Assembly (NCBI RefSeq): GCF_023278565.1 | Contig: NC_064676.1 | Location: 806,001-870,000, forward strand | From: Colletotrichum lupini | Lineage: Eukaryota > Ascomycota > Sordariomycetes > Glomerellales > Glomerellaceae | DNA: 64,000 nt | Direction: 5' to 3' | Shown: positions 24,351-37,534 of the stretch, piece after piece | Layout of the letters: the number at the start of each line of letters is the position of its first letter | Numbering within the stretch: position 1 is the stretch's first letter | The notes under the pieces: generated by a model | Databases searched by the model: none | Told to the model about the DNA's origin: nothing | What the model saw: the letters and a program-made list of their open reading frames with translations, nothing else | Made by a program: the position numbers and the translations under genes

Positions 24351-27300
24351 CATGATGGATGATCAAATGAGAAAAGGAAGAAAAAAAACATGGGCGGGCC
24401 TTGGATTGGATCGAACGTGGAGACGACAGGGTGACTGGCTCCGACGGGACCACGACGCTAAAAGAAGGTACGGAGGTACTTCGTCATCGGGACAAGCGAG
24501 GGATCGATACGTATCTCCCGACCCCCGTTTTAGGACAGAAAAGGGCGGCACCGGATGATTGAGGACGAGTGTGGGTTTCAATCTTCAGATTGGACGTCAA
24601 AGTTGAAAGAGGGAAGGGGGCACTCTTGCCCCCGGCTCCACTCTCACCTTCCATGAGTCCACGACACGACACCGCTCCTGCTGCGAAGCAACCGGGGGGG
24701 CCACGCTGGAGGGGGAAGGAACTGGGCATCGACCAGTCATTAGCCGTTGTTTGGTGATGGTCCAGGGAAAGTGCTGCTGGGTGGGTGGATCACTGGACCG
24801 CCAACCGCCATTGTACACCTCACGCCGGACGGGCACTCACTTTCCATTTTGATGCATGGATTTATTTCACTTGCGCTCACCACTTTGTGAGTACCAATCT
24901 GTGTGTTGAACTTGGGTCAAGGTGGTGGTGGTGTTGGGTGAGTGAACTCTGCTGTCTGAGGCAGCAACATAATTGGCCTAGCTCTAGCATTGGATTCCCG
25001 ATGCTGCACATCTGTCTCTGCCTTTCATTAACCCTCTCATTCATGGAGGGACGGCAGTCAGTCGGGTTGAAATGCCTGAGGGCAGCCAAAAACATGACTG
25101 GGACAGCAACATGTTGCAGGTGTATCCGTGCCTTGGGTGCAGGTGCAGGTGCAAGGGCCACTTGCCAGTTGTGACAGGGAGTTATCTATGGCTTTACAAT
25201 AAAGAGGCAGGCAGGCGCGGGAGAGAGCAGGACTGCAGGAGACGTAGGCGGCAAAAAAGGGCAGGAAGGAAGGAGAGACCATGCTCGAGACAGTCGAGAC
25301 AGTCGAGGCAGCGCAGGAAGCAGCAGCCCGAAGGCAGGAAGGAAGAGGAGCCACTGGCCAGGACTCAGGAGGGCGGTACGGAAGACAGGAGGCAGGGGGT
25401 GGGCCACACCTGCAGCATCGCACCTGCCCTGCACCTGCCTGCACCTCACTCCTGGCACTCACACACTGCAGCACTGCAGGAGCGCTGGCCGGTGTCTCGC
25501 CCTCCTGCCTCTGCTCCCACGCTCCTTCCTGCTCCTGGGCTGGTTGGCTCCTGGTCTGTTGTTATTATGGCTTGTTGCTGGATGGCTGGCTGCCGCCCTC
25601 CTTCGAACCTGACCTTCCTGGCCAGTCCTGTTTGACCACTTCCTCCAATCAAATCGGGCTTGATGGAGTCCAAGGCACTGCCTGGGGGTGCACGTCTCAA
25701 TGGCCCGAAGTTGGTGGTGTCTCTGTAGTAAAGCTCACGCTAAAACACAACCACGACACAGAGCTGCCAAAAGTTCGAACCTCTCGTCATGGAAATGGAA
25801 GAACATGGACAATTCGGTGGTGTACCAGAGAGACTGGCACGGCGCGAGAGAGGTGAGACCGCTCTTGACAAGAGACGCTACGCTGTATCTGTGTCGTTGA
25901 CTGCCTTTCTTGCAAACCATCAGTGAAATGACAGGACAAACTTCGAGTACCTACTCTTCCTGTCACATCGTGGCATCAGTTAAGACGCGGAGACTGCAGC
26001 AAAGTCGATGGCATGGCATGCACGTGAGAGGACCAACGGCAATGAGAAAAAGCAAAGCTGACTGTCAGATAGGCTTCATCCACAAGGAAACAATGACAGC
26101 TCACAATACCTACCATCAATGGCAGCTTCGATCTGATTTCCATAGTCACCCGTCGTCCGGCACACGAGCACAAGTGACGACGAACAACAATCATTCAATA
26201 GTCTGCCGTATCTGCTGTATCTGGTCTACCTGGCGACGAACCAAACTGCCCTGACGACGACGTCGTCTACATAGTACGCATAACACAGTAGTCGAACGCA
26301 CACCAAGGCATCCGCACCATCTTGAATCTTTCCGAGTCTCCCTTCCCATATCCATGCGGATCGAGTAACCAGCACACCTCTCACACCCCCGGGTGCACCA
26401 TGGAAACAAAAGCCAAACAGGTCATTCGGCGCGCAAGGAATAAAAAAAAAGTCGTTAATGGCGGTTCGGCTCTAGCGTTCCTTGAGAATGGGATGCCCCA
26501 GTCTCGCAAGGCTTCTAGATGTACTACAGAGTATTGGGCTAGCCTTGTGCAATTTATGCCAGTCGCCTGTACCTTGCATATGGGTCAAGGAGGCTGGGAT
26601 GTCGCGACTATAGCAGGTACTCGTATCAACAAGATGCACCGAGGCAACCTGTGAGGTACCTTTTCCCCCCCTCCACCAGCACCGACAAGCATCATCTCTT
26701 TGGCTTGACCGCTGACCGCCTTAGTCACAGCTCTCGGCACCTCTGAGATTCTCTGGGTCTAACCAGTGACGATTCCCGCGACCCCGTTTGGCGGCTGCAT
26801 CGCCCTGGTCCTCATCTTCCACATACACACTTCATCCCTGAGAGCGTCCTGGGCAGCCCAGCCTAGGCCACAGACCTGACAGAGGACTGGTCCTTTCGAT
26901 AGCAATTACCTAGCAACAAGCCTCCATACTCAACGAGTTTGGTTTCGCAGTCATCCACAGCCCACACGCAACACTCGCACCAGGGTCAAGGGCAGGGCAA
27001 TTAACCAAGAACCAGTGTGACACTGGGCACTCTCTGCTCTCTGCGTCTCTGCCGTGGGCTCTCCGTGACTCCGTCTCTTGCTTCTGGGCAATGGCCTTTT
27101 CTTAATTCGGGGTTCGGCGAATGGGAGTTCAGGGCCCATCACACTTTGCCTGCATTTCCGACTGCAATGGGCAAGGGACAGTCTGAGTCGGTGGACTGTG
27201 CCCATCATCCGATCTGCTGGGTGATCTCTGTGGCCTGGTCGCCGCCCGAGGGTCCCAAAGACGGGCAGCACGCAGTTTGTCCTTCTCAGAGTGCGAGTCT

Positions 27301-30300
27301 GAGCTTGCACCTGTCTTCCCCAGCCAAAATCATCCCCCAGTCCGGTAGCCCGGACTCCCAGGTTTGCTGGGCAGGCTATGACGACGGCAGAGCACCCACT
27401 CACGAATCACCGTCACCATACCGACCACTAACGCATTGAACGGCCAGCGCCTGGCGGATATTGGCCGTGATGAGGCGTTAAGAGGTCTCGCTCCTTATGC
27501 CTCGCATTTGCCTCACCTTCGGCCCATTGCTACGGTTTTCTTTGCCAGGCCCGCCTAGGATGAGATGGATCATGGATGGGATCGGCGCTGATCTCGACAT
27601 GTTGGAAACACCACCGGTGAGCGAGGCAAGGGCTGCTATTCGTATGTGTTCGACTATTCGTACAACCATCTTCATCTCTGCGGCTTGCCTCGGGAGCATC
27701 GCCTCCGACACCACCTGTCTTGACCAGAGTACGCAGGGTATTCCCGTTGCAGGGTCAGGTCCGTATTGCCTTAGCTAAGCCGCACCGAGCGTTGAGAGGG
27801 TGCGACATCCAGTACGACGCGCAGTCAACTATTCGTATATCCAGTTCGCTTCATCGAGACGAGGCTGCCTCGTGATTTCATGTGTGCGTATCTCAGTCTC
27901 AGTTGCCTCCGTGCCTCTGTCCCGCTACCTGATCAACATTTTCTAGCAAACGTGGCAATCAATTCCCAAACCTCTTCGGGCCACGCGGGCGAAACCCTGT
28001 CACGAAGTACAGAGGTTCGTAGCAAAACACAAAATGGATTTCCAATTTCACCGCACCAAGATTCATTCCTGCAGCTCATCAGTGACCACCAGTGCCACCG
28101 TCCATTCGTCGAAGACAGCGGTGGCTTGCCGGGAGCCCAGCACCTAGCCAAACGCGGCATTTTCACATTTGGCATTATCGTCTCTACCCGCAGCAAGGCC
28201 CAGCAAAAACAAAGCTTTACGGATACGTACTGCAAATGTGAGTATATTGCATTTTCATCTTCTGCCTGCTTGGAAGTTGGATGAGATTGCAGCGGAGGAA
28301 GAGAAATACCGCACGCTCCACTCTCCGAGGCACCGTCCTAGATACAGTGCCCAGACGCCTCTCTCAATTCAGTTCTGTCATCTACAGACTAGCAGCACCC
28401 CCGAGGGTAATTGAGAGCGGAAGGGCTCCACCGGCCAAACGTGACTGGCACACAGGAAACAATTTCACACTCTCTGAAGTCTGGACGGCAACCGGTAGCT
28501 GTGTGTCCGGATGATGATCCTCCTACGCGCCTCACACACAAACCAAACATTATCAGGCGCGTTGCTTTCACCAGTCTTGTCGCCTCGGATCGCGGCTCAC
28601 CTCCGGCAGGGCAGTTGTGTTTCCTCCTCGACTCCTGCCACTGCAATTCAAACATTTTGCTCTTCAGCCTGAGGGTCTTCATACAGGTTTTGAATACGGG
28701 TACAAAATGCTGGTGGTCTAGGAATCCTCCACCTAAGCCAGGCGCATTGCAATCTGGAGAAAGAAGCCATTATGCAGACACCGTACTGGACTTTCGCTTT
28801 CACGGTTAGCGAGTAGCTGCGACGCGCTCGGTGCTCTCGTGGCCCGTTAAGAGTTCTCAAACCATGTTTGGCCCTCGCCACTCAGTTTATTCAGGGGTCA
28901 AAAGGCTGGATCATCCGTGCCATCGCAGTACGGATACTAATTACCAGGAATCAAGAATTGATAATCCACTCAGGTGAGATCCGGGCACGCATCCAGGGCC
29001 ATCGCTGCCGTGCAGCCAACAAACCATCTAGCTTCCCAAGTTCATGGTCTTCAGCAACGACGACCTCGAATCACGTGCCTTGGATACCAAGCCCAGGAGG
29101 ATGGTTAACAGCGTCGCATCTCCAGCAAGTCAACGCACGCCGTGGTCACAAGTGAGACTTGTCTTCTCAGGTGCATGAACCAGCATTGCTACTTCGCACG
29201 CAACACGATACGGTTGACAGAAGCAAGATATTATCATCCACAACCTGGCGAGGCATCGAGGCATCGACTTGGAAATGAGAAAGCCTCCCCAGCCCTGCGC
29301 TTGGTTGCCGCTGGAGACAATGCCCATTCCCCGGATATGAGCAGGCTGCATGGCTTGGAGAATTCAAATGTCGACCCTGTGATTGGGCAACCTCACAAAC
29401 TCTTGGGCGGTCTGCATGGCCATCCATGCGCTACAACGTCCACGAATTTCCAGCCCTGCGTTCAAACGGCGCTCACGGTTGTATCAACGGGAAAAGAGGA
29501 AGAAACCCTTTCGAGACCTTGGAGTATCGTTGTGCCTTCGTCCAAAGTACACTATCAGCATGTCGTGGCAGTACGGACAGAGAGCTTGCTTTAAGGCCAT
29601 TGCCATAGGTTGACGTGAGCTACCCTTAACTAGGAGTTCTCGTGTTCCCAAAACCGGTGGCAACCTTCATTGTGCTTTGAAATGGCTCGATACCCGCAAA
29701 TACAGTATACAAAGAAGAAGAACTTGGAAGTTGGAAGGGATTCGCATTGTTGCATTTCATCGCGAGTCAGGGTGAAGCTGACCCGCTGCTCGAGAAGCAA
29801 AATGTTGGCTCAGTCTTTTGAGACTCGGTGTAGGGAGTACGACCGCTCAGACGTTCGACCTATCAGGCGCCTTCATTTTCACCAGCTCAAGACCGACCGG
29901 TAGACCCGGCTCTACACAGCTGCACGCCCCGGGGTGCAGCTGGCCAAAGACACAGTGCATCTTCATTCTATCATGGATCTTTCGGCCTAGCGGTGCCCCC
30001 TTGAACGAGGTGTCTAGGGCGGTGCCTCGTGTTAACCACCCCGTGGACCGCCGCAAGTTCGCAACCCTAGGGGGGTTCCTGGCAGGCTGGCAAAGAATCT
30101 CCAGACTCCATCAACATGCAGGACGTGATACAACGAGAAATTCTCAGGCTCAGCCACCTGACGGGAACACTTTCACAAGGGAAGGCGCTGGCGATCTGAA
30201 GTGCCCTTCTAAGTCTACGGTATACAGCACCTAAGGTGTTCGACACATTCAGCTGAGTCCGGTCCGCTGTGCAAGGCATTTTACGGAGAAAATTCGCGGT

Positions 30301-33300
30301 CCTGCCGTCGAACACAACAGGCCGAGGAAATACATAGCAAGCGCGCCAGGTCTGCCATTGCCAGGCCCAAGCTGGTTCTCCTGGTTTGACACGCGGCTGG
30401 CCGTCACTGACATACTGCGGACGGATAGTGACACCCAATTAAGGCTCCCCTTGCACCGCCGCCTATTCTATGAATATCTCGGCCTTTCAACCGCGCCGAC
30501 AACTGACCACGACGCTATGAGATGCTAGGGGTTTTGCTTTGGACCCTGAAAACCAAGTCTCAACACGGAATGATAGCCGGTCTCCCTTGGTCTCTTCCAA
30601 GGAAGGGTTCAGACTCCACGCCGAACTCTACGGGCAATCGTGTTGACAACTCATCCGCTATGAATGATCATCTGGTGGGAAGACAAAGCACTACGGAGTC
30701 AGAGTGGTGTATCAGGAAACCAGTCGCCCAGTCTCCGGCGAGTAGTCGTCACCTATTTGGTGTCACTAGGTTCCAGGCCCGAAGATCGGGTGGGATTTCA
30801 TCACACCAATACCAACAAACTGCACCGAATTTTATCGATGGCCCACAGACGCAGAGAAGACGCAAAGGCTAAAGTGGTCTTTCTCCAAACTTGTCGTGCC
30901 TGTCGTGCCTGTCCAAGGGTCCAACTCCACCATCCGCCTCTAGCGGGTGGCAGGGCACGAGGGCCCCATCATGTGGATGCTCAACCTGGGCCAGCCGAAA
31001 AGCTATCGATTCGACCTTTTTTTCTTTTCTGGGACTATTTTTGCGGCCTATCCTAGTTTCTCGATGGATCCCCTCTTTTCTGAGAGGGCACAAGCCAGCC
31101 TCTACAGGATTACCTGCAGAATGGGGCTTTTGGGCATCTTCACCGCAACTAGGTTCGAGGGGAACCCGGGCTGGACATGGCGAGAGCTCCAGAATCCAAC
31201 CCGATCAGATGCCCCTCGCGGTCAGGACCCGTTGCGATACCACGTACTCTGCATCCGTACAGACGACGAAGATTCCTGGTCTCTTTCTGTACGTCTGCCT
31301 TTCCAATATCGTTCATTGCATACCAAGGACAAGGCAACCGCAGTTGCCGATGGCACCCTGACGCGGAGATGGCCATAGGAAGGCCCCCACACGATGCTCA
31401 ACAGAGTGATAGGCGACAGCATCAAAGTCTCTAGATCGATTGTTAGGATTTGGCCAGCTTGAATCAGGGACACCGATCCGGGACGTTGACGATGTCAAAA
31501 CTTGTCCAAACTTTCCGCTAGTCTTTGCTAAGAAAGAAAAAAATGCACGTCGACGAGAATTTTTCAGGGTACAACGTCAGGCTCCAGGCCGTTGTAACAA
31601 TTCTCGGACTCTGTGGGCTGATCACGGTTCAACTCGTCATGGTTCGCGAGCGATCTTCCCACGTTTATCCGCTTCTCGACCAGATCTGCCCATAGGACGC
31701 CGAAGAAGGGCCTGTCGTCCGCTGCGGCTTTGGCGACAGCCAATGACGAGGTCTGCCGGACGCAACGTCTGCTCTGTCATGAAGTCTCCGATGCCTGCCA
31801 TCGCCCGCGTTCTCGCCCTCTTCAGGGCTCCTGAGTACCTACCAAGTCCCAGAGCTTAGAGGTCTGAAATGTACCGTTTCCCAAGTTTGTCCCGGCATAT
31901 CGTCAGTTTGCTACCATATTGGTTTAGCACCAACACTCGCGTGCCTCCTCCCAGCCGCCCAGCCCAGCAAAGTCACCAAAGGCGGGACTGGCGTGGCTGT
32001 ATGATTCGACCGTCTGGCTAGGTACCAAGGCGGCGGCATGTCTGCATACGAGGCACGGCTACCTGACACCCGACGGTTCCGCGTTGCCAGACGTATCTAT
32101 CCTCGGGACCTTTCATGAATGCTCCCTATTAGCCAGAGGCCATTTACTAATGTCACCATGTCTTACCGTCTACAAAACATCCCCATCACTACCTACCAGC
32201 TCCAGGCGGTGTGGGGATGTTATAGTGTGTTCCTGGATGTTCGCGGCTGTCGACATTTGGAAGGCGCCTCATGGAAGTTGAGGTTGCTTTGCTGACAGCA
32301 TCTTCGTGCCCGCAGTCGGATCTCATAACTAGATCACCAGACTCTTGCACTCGTCTCGCCGTGCACATCAGCGGGAGTGCAGACGTACTGACGCAGCGGT
32401 ATGTGATGCGATCATTGCCCAACCAGCCACCTGCGTACGGATACTGGCCGTGGCAAGAAACGGTCTTTGGACTGCGGCAGTGCCGAGAGCAACACAAGTT
32501 TGAGCATCGTGACCCAGCTGCCTAGGTGAAAAGTCGCATAGCAAAGAAACCGCTCAACCTGACAGGTAGTCGAATGACTTGGAACCTTTCTCTTCGCAAA
32601 CCCCGCAAACCAACCTGGAACTACTCCGTACGGGACTTTGGGGGGCCATCTAAGTCTTCAAACTTCGACGCCCCCTTGGACTACCAACCTCTCCCCCCTG
32701 CCACAGAGCATCACAGCTCTTGGCGTTGAGAGACAGGGCCTACTGCTTAGAAATGCCTTATTAGCGACGATTGGCGACCGTTGACTGGCCGGGTATCTGG
32801 AAACCGGTGGAGCGGACGGCGTGCACCGCTGTCCCAGTGGGGATATTCGAGAAGAAAATGCCGCGATTCTGTGTGTCTGTGAAGCCGCCAGTGTTGCAGC
32901 CCACTGCACTGAGCCCAGGTCACAACTAGCTATGACCAATCTGCAAGCGATCCCACGATGGACGAACGCCGCGACGGCGCTTGGGACTGAGGATCCAAAC
33001 AAATGGACTCGAGTCGAAGGGGGAGTCGAAAGCATGTCATGGACGGGTCCCGGGAGGAGCTATCGGCCCCAAGCCGCCCGCCTCTGCTCCGCACGACCAC
33101 TCTCAATCGGGACCAGCAGGCGTTCGGCGGAGACGCATCACCATTCACCACCCATCCATCACACTCATCGATGTGTTGGTGCAACCCTCTTGACGTAGTG
33201 TTAGTCGCCACGCTCACAGCCCAGCCCGTGACCGATGACCCTACCTATCCGCCGTCAAAGGGACCCCCGAATCGGCTCATCGTCCATCCCCCGAGTTACA

Positions 33301-34980
33301 CCCCACACACACAAAAACACACGCATACGGATACACTATTAGTGAGAGGAGGAGGAGTGGCAGGGAGGCGCAACGACTAAGAAGTGCAGGCAAGGGAGTC
33401 ACGGAGGGTCAGCCAAGGCTTCCAGAGTGAATCGACAACGTGCTAGAAGATGCACGTTTTGGTCTTGTTTAACGCCCGCCGTCATCTACGGTACGTGGAC
33501 GGCCTGGCTGCGTGACCCCCAACTTCCGACGCTCGTTGCTGAAGCTGGACCTGCTAATATGGTTCACACCCACAACCTTCCCATGGTGACAAGGAACCTT
33601 TTTGACAAAGGCTCTTCCAGCCTGTCGCCCTACCTATGTCATGCCGGCCGTCGGAGGAAGGTTCATCAGCCGAATACAGCCCCCGCCGCCGATGACTGAG
33701 TACCTAGCAGACTCGGTCTCAAGCCTCGTCTCGGAGGTATTGGCCACCAGACCCAGGGAAGACGCGCTTGCTAGAGTGCTTGCAGTAGTAGTGCCTTGCC
33801 CTTGAGCGGAAGAAAGCGGTGGTGATGGACGGAGAAGAGTCGCGCGGTCCCTGACCTATTCCTGGCTTTCTGTCTTGGAAGATGTGTCTGCAGGATGTGA
33901 TGGGTTACTGTTTGGAATTAGGTGAGTATCTTACCTCCCCTCGGCCACATGCATTGAGACGGCAAGCCTTTCTCGCGGACGACTTGGCTAGCATCCGGAC
34001 AATATCACGCACCCGTTCACCAACGGGGTTGTTATCATGCCTCTGTGCCGCAGGCAGCTCAGCCGTTCCGCTCCGTCTCCAATCCCACAGCCGGCGATCC
34101 TGACCTCGCATCTTACACACACACACACACCCCGCCCAGACACGCGAACACCCAGTCGTCATCACCGTCGTGTTAATCCGCCCGCCTGCCCATATCACTC
34201 AAGCGCTTACTACACATCCCCGTTGAGACGAGACGTGCGCGTTCAAGAGGGCGGTTGTCTGCTGCCTCCAGGCGAACACGCACTGGGCTCGATATCGCAT
34301 TGTCTACCCCGGACTGGACGGATCTGGGAGTTGTGACTCCCACCCAGCGTATCCGGACGGGCCGCCGTTGACCAGTCGGTGATCTGACGACCTGGCTCCG
34401 AGAGTTCGTTGCAGCCACCGTGAACTTGCGCATCAATCATGCCTCATTTTTGTTTGCCTCCAGTCGAAAGGGGAAAGGCAAAGCAAAAGCAGCCCACTAG
34501 TCGGTAGATTGTCAGCCACGCTTCGTTTTTGAACACATTGCGCCAGACGCAAAACGGCCATGCGCGTGGCGTCCGTCCGTACCGACAAGGCCGTACCGTA
34601 TCTCAGCTTCCCTTGGATTCGCGATTCGGCCGGATAGCGGTAGACGGCACATGCAACTTGTCTTCGTTGTGACCTGCTGCTGGTAATAGCGGCCTTTGCG
34701 AGCGGTGAGAAAGGGCATGGCGCGACTTAGACATACATGTCTGCCTGCCTACCGTCTTTTTGACGCCAGTACTCTCTCGTCCGGTTCACTCTGTGAGAGC
34801 TTACGCTCGTCACGACTTTGCTCTTTACGGACATTTTTTGTCTCGGCAATCGCAGGCAAACACTTCTACTAGGCCAAGCGTGTCTTTCGTCTTTTCCCCA
34901 GAGAGAGGGAGACCATCAGTCAACCCAGGCTGCAGCCAACAGTAGCTCCTGGGTTCAATAGCTAGTGACTGCCGAACGAC
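24351..34980. other. Gene desert, left part
   Basis: More than 10 kb with balanced base composition and no recognisable protein gene on either strand. Open frames reach at most about 190 codons, mostly without ATG and without conserved motifs. There are low-complexity patches at 25130-25480 (GTGCAG and GTCGAGACA repeats), an AGGTACCT at 26654, and a CGTGCCTGT tandem near 30895. It is not AT-rich, so it is not an obvious RIP-mutated transposon graveyard. Confidence 0.5.
34115..34131. repeat. (AC)n microsatellite
   Basis: Seventeen bases of perfect AC dinucleotide repeat; a looser CA-rich patch occurs at 33300-33325. Confidence 0.9.
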
Positions 34981-35622
34981 TCACTGCACTAATCCTGTTG
35001 CCCTGCCCTTGCCCTGCCCTGGCCCCCTTCTGCGCCGCATCCTGCAGCGGTGGCCAGCGCCGGGGCATGCGAGCTTCGAAGTCCAAGGCGCGTGATCTTG
35101 CTTTGCACACCACGTATAGGCAGCACACACGCAACCCGCGCACTCACGCTCACGCACGCTGAACGGACGGAACGGGCTGGAAGCACGTAGACGCAGCGGA
35201 CGGGACGGTGAGTATTTTATTTCGGGATGTGCTGAGTCTCGTGCTTTTTCTGGTTGGGTGACTTTTGCTTTAGCGTTGGCTGGGTTGTGGACTTGCTTGG
35301 TCGGGACGCCGGCTTGAGCCCAGCGAGCGGCCTGTGGCTGCTGCTGCTGCTGCATCCATGTTGGCTGTTCGCTGGCCATTGGGTGTGGCATGACACCCTC
35401 TCTCATTGATCCCACCACCAGTCCGCTACATCCTAAAGCTCCCCCATGCCAGATCGTGCCGTTGGGCTGGGTTGAACGACCGGTCACGTTTCTGCGGTTG
35501 GACGAGCCTTGGAGGTGAGGATGGGTGACTAATCCGGGGGGAAGGGTGATGTCGCCAATATCCCACTCATTGCTTGCCTTGACGACGCTAGCTTCTTGGG
35601 CTCGAGCTTTGCTCTCGATCAT
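34981..35622 (-). CDS. Doubtful ORF in the gene desert, unknown
   Basis: An intact ATG-initiated frame of 213 codons. The first ~130 residues look moderately protein-like (EWDIGDITLPPGLVTHP, then NGTIWHGGALGCSG, then a short poly-Q). The rest is Arg/Cys/Pro-rich and looks translated from non-coding DNA. I recognise no domain. It may be a real gene whose 3' part is spliced differently, or chance. Confidence 0.25.
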   Translation of the reverse strand: MIESKARAQEASVVKASNEWDIGDITLPPGLVTHPHLQGSSNRRNVTGRSTQPNGTIWHGGALGCSGLVVGSMREGVMPHPMASEQPTWMQQQQQPQAARWAQAGVPTKQVHNPANAKAKVTQPEKARDSAHPEIKYSPSRPLRLRASSPFRPFSVRERECAGCVCAAYTWCAKQDHAPWTSKLACPGAGHRCRMRRRRGPGQGKGRATGLVQ

Positions 35623-37132
35623 GGCATTTTTGCTGTAGAGTGTCACGGAGGTGCAATAGTATAGAGTGCAGGCCGCCTCCTTGCCCTTGCCTTGCTGTAA
35701 ACCCGAGCAGAACGTAAAAGCGGATCTACTGCAATGCACCGTCCGGAGATCTGTTACGAGATCTCATTGACGTCCTTGATTCTAGGCGCGATGGCTCGCC
35801 CGATGCCAATCTATCGCACTCTATAGCCAAGCGTGTTCAAGTACACGCATAATACTATGAATGCATTCTTATACTTGTATCTTCAAGAGTGGATGATGAA
35901 TCCCTGCCTTGCTCGGAGCGGTCCGCTAAAAGTGTCCCGCGTAGCCCAGAGACAAACGCTCAACGAGCGGTCGATCTAGAAGAATAGCAACCGTGAGGTG
36001 AGCGAAGCAAGTGATGTCATGTTCCCAGGGGCAAACGAACCCACAGACAGAGAAGAAGCTACAAGGCTACGATAAGCTTTTTCGAAACCTGGTTTGATGC
36101 CACCGACTTACTTGTGTCGCTCGGGTTGGCGGTACCATGGGCGCAGTGTGTCGTCTAGGTGCCTGTTGAGTGCTCCGGTTTGATGCTGTGGTTCCGCTGT
36201 TCTGCATATGCCCTTTCTTCGGATGGTAAATCCAGTGAGCCTGCGGTTGCGATGCGTATAGTTATTCTGGTTTGACGGGTTTGTACGTGTGGTTTTGATG
36301 TGGCTTTGACTCGGAAGTTTTCTGGCATGTCTGTGGTGGCGGCGCGAGTCGTCGTCGCCCGCCGCTGTCACCTCTCCCCTCCCCTTCTTGGAGACGGCCC
36401 AGGGATGCGGGATTTGTCTTGGAATATGGAAGAGGGTAGGGTGCGGGATGTGAGGAAAGTTTGAGGAAGCTGTGGGCAAGTCAGCGTCGGGGGGGTTTTA
36501 TATGATGATTGTGGTTGGGTGAGGGTGAGAAGGGTTTTGGTAGGGGACTTTGAAGTGCACGGAGGTTTGGGCTATACGACGCCTGTGGGTTTGATTGAGT
36601 GGTAATGAGAATGGGAAGGAAGAGGTGTTTGATGGGTTTGCATGTGAGAGGTGTTGAGAAGGTGTTTTGAGGTTTCGGGGTATTGTAGGATTGCGATATT
36701 GTGATGTCGTGATGTGGGCGGGCTGGGAGGTCTGTTTTGTTGATTTTGCAAGATCTGTATTGGTAATGATCGTTAGGCTTGATCGTGCTTTCCAAGTATC
36801 ATCCGTAGAAAGCAAGAGATCCTAATAGCTGACCGTCTGCTCCTGCATTTCTAGATATGGGCCGTCGTGGCGAGTATATATCGAGGCCCTAAGTCAGGAA
36901 TTACCTATCCAGTAAGCCAGTCAACGGCGGGAATGAGTCCAACCTGCCAAAAAGTCCTTCTTGGCTGCCGCCTTGTTGATGGTGCTCAAGTCGGCATCTG
37001 CTCGGTTTCTTATTCATGCCAATCTCAAAACCTGTCTGCCTTTATGTCTTAAGCTGGGAACTGTGGGCTCTGCTTAACGGTCCCCGTTCGTGCTTGTTCC
37101 GTATTCGTGAGGCTGGTGTGACGAATACGGGG
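35623..37132. other. Gene desert, right part
   Basis: No gene recognised. The pyrimidine/purine bias changes near 36480-36800, where the minus strand is C/A-rich with long open frames lacking Met, consistent with non-coding DNA. Confidence 0.45.
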
Positions 37133-37273
37133 CGGGAGGTGAACGGGCGTTATGGACGTGGTGTGAAGACTATCTGTACGGATATGGAAAGGGATATAAA
37201 CGAGCGTTCAGGACGTGGTGTAAAGATTATCTTTATAGGTTTAGATAGGGACGTGAGTGGTTATTACTGGTAA
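37133..37273 (+). repeat. Decayed tandem repeat of 57 bp (19 codons)
   Basis: Two full 57-base units (37133-37189 and 37190-37246) and part of a third lie head to tail in one open frame. They share the peptide core GRGVK preceded by R-(E/D)-(V/I)-N-x-R. Most differences between units are G-to-A or C-to-T, the direction expected from repeat-induced point mutation. The frame ends at TAA 37271-37273. It is probably the tail of a vanished repeat-protein gene. Confidence 0.6.
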
Positions 37274-37534
37274 ATTAGATATCCAGGTGAACGAACGATA
37301 TTAAGAAACACAAAGGCCTTCAATCTATCGTAAGAAGATGCTAAATAGTAGATTGTCTTATATAATCTTAGGTTCTTCGTTAGGCTCTTGCTTGATACAG
37401 AGGCCCTCAGTTCTTGGGTATAGATCCTCTTTGATTGTCAAGAATAGGATCTTCCGCAACAAAAACGGGATCATCGCCAGGCCACCGGGTCCTCCGCCAT
37501 ACTTAACATAACGTACTGGCCTTCATTCTCCCAC
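37274..37534. other. AT-rich remnant next to the repeat
   Basis: About 130 bases after the tandem repeat are clearly AT-richer than the surroundings (many TTA, ATA, TAG words), consistent with old RIP. No gene seen. Confidence 0.4.

Noticed and set aside
36108..36795. Minus-strand open frames of 100-123 codons
   Set aside because: No ATG start at the frame beginnings; Pro/His/Asn-rich composition reflects base bias.
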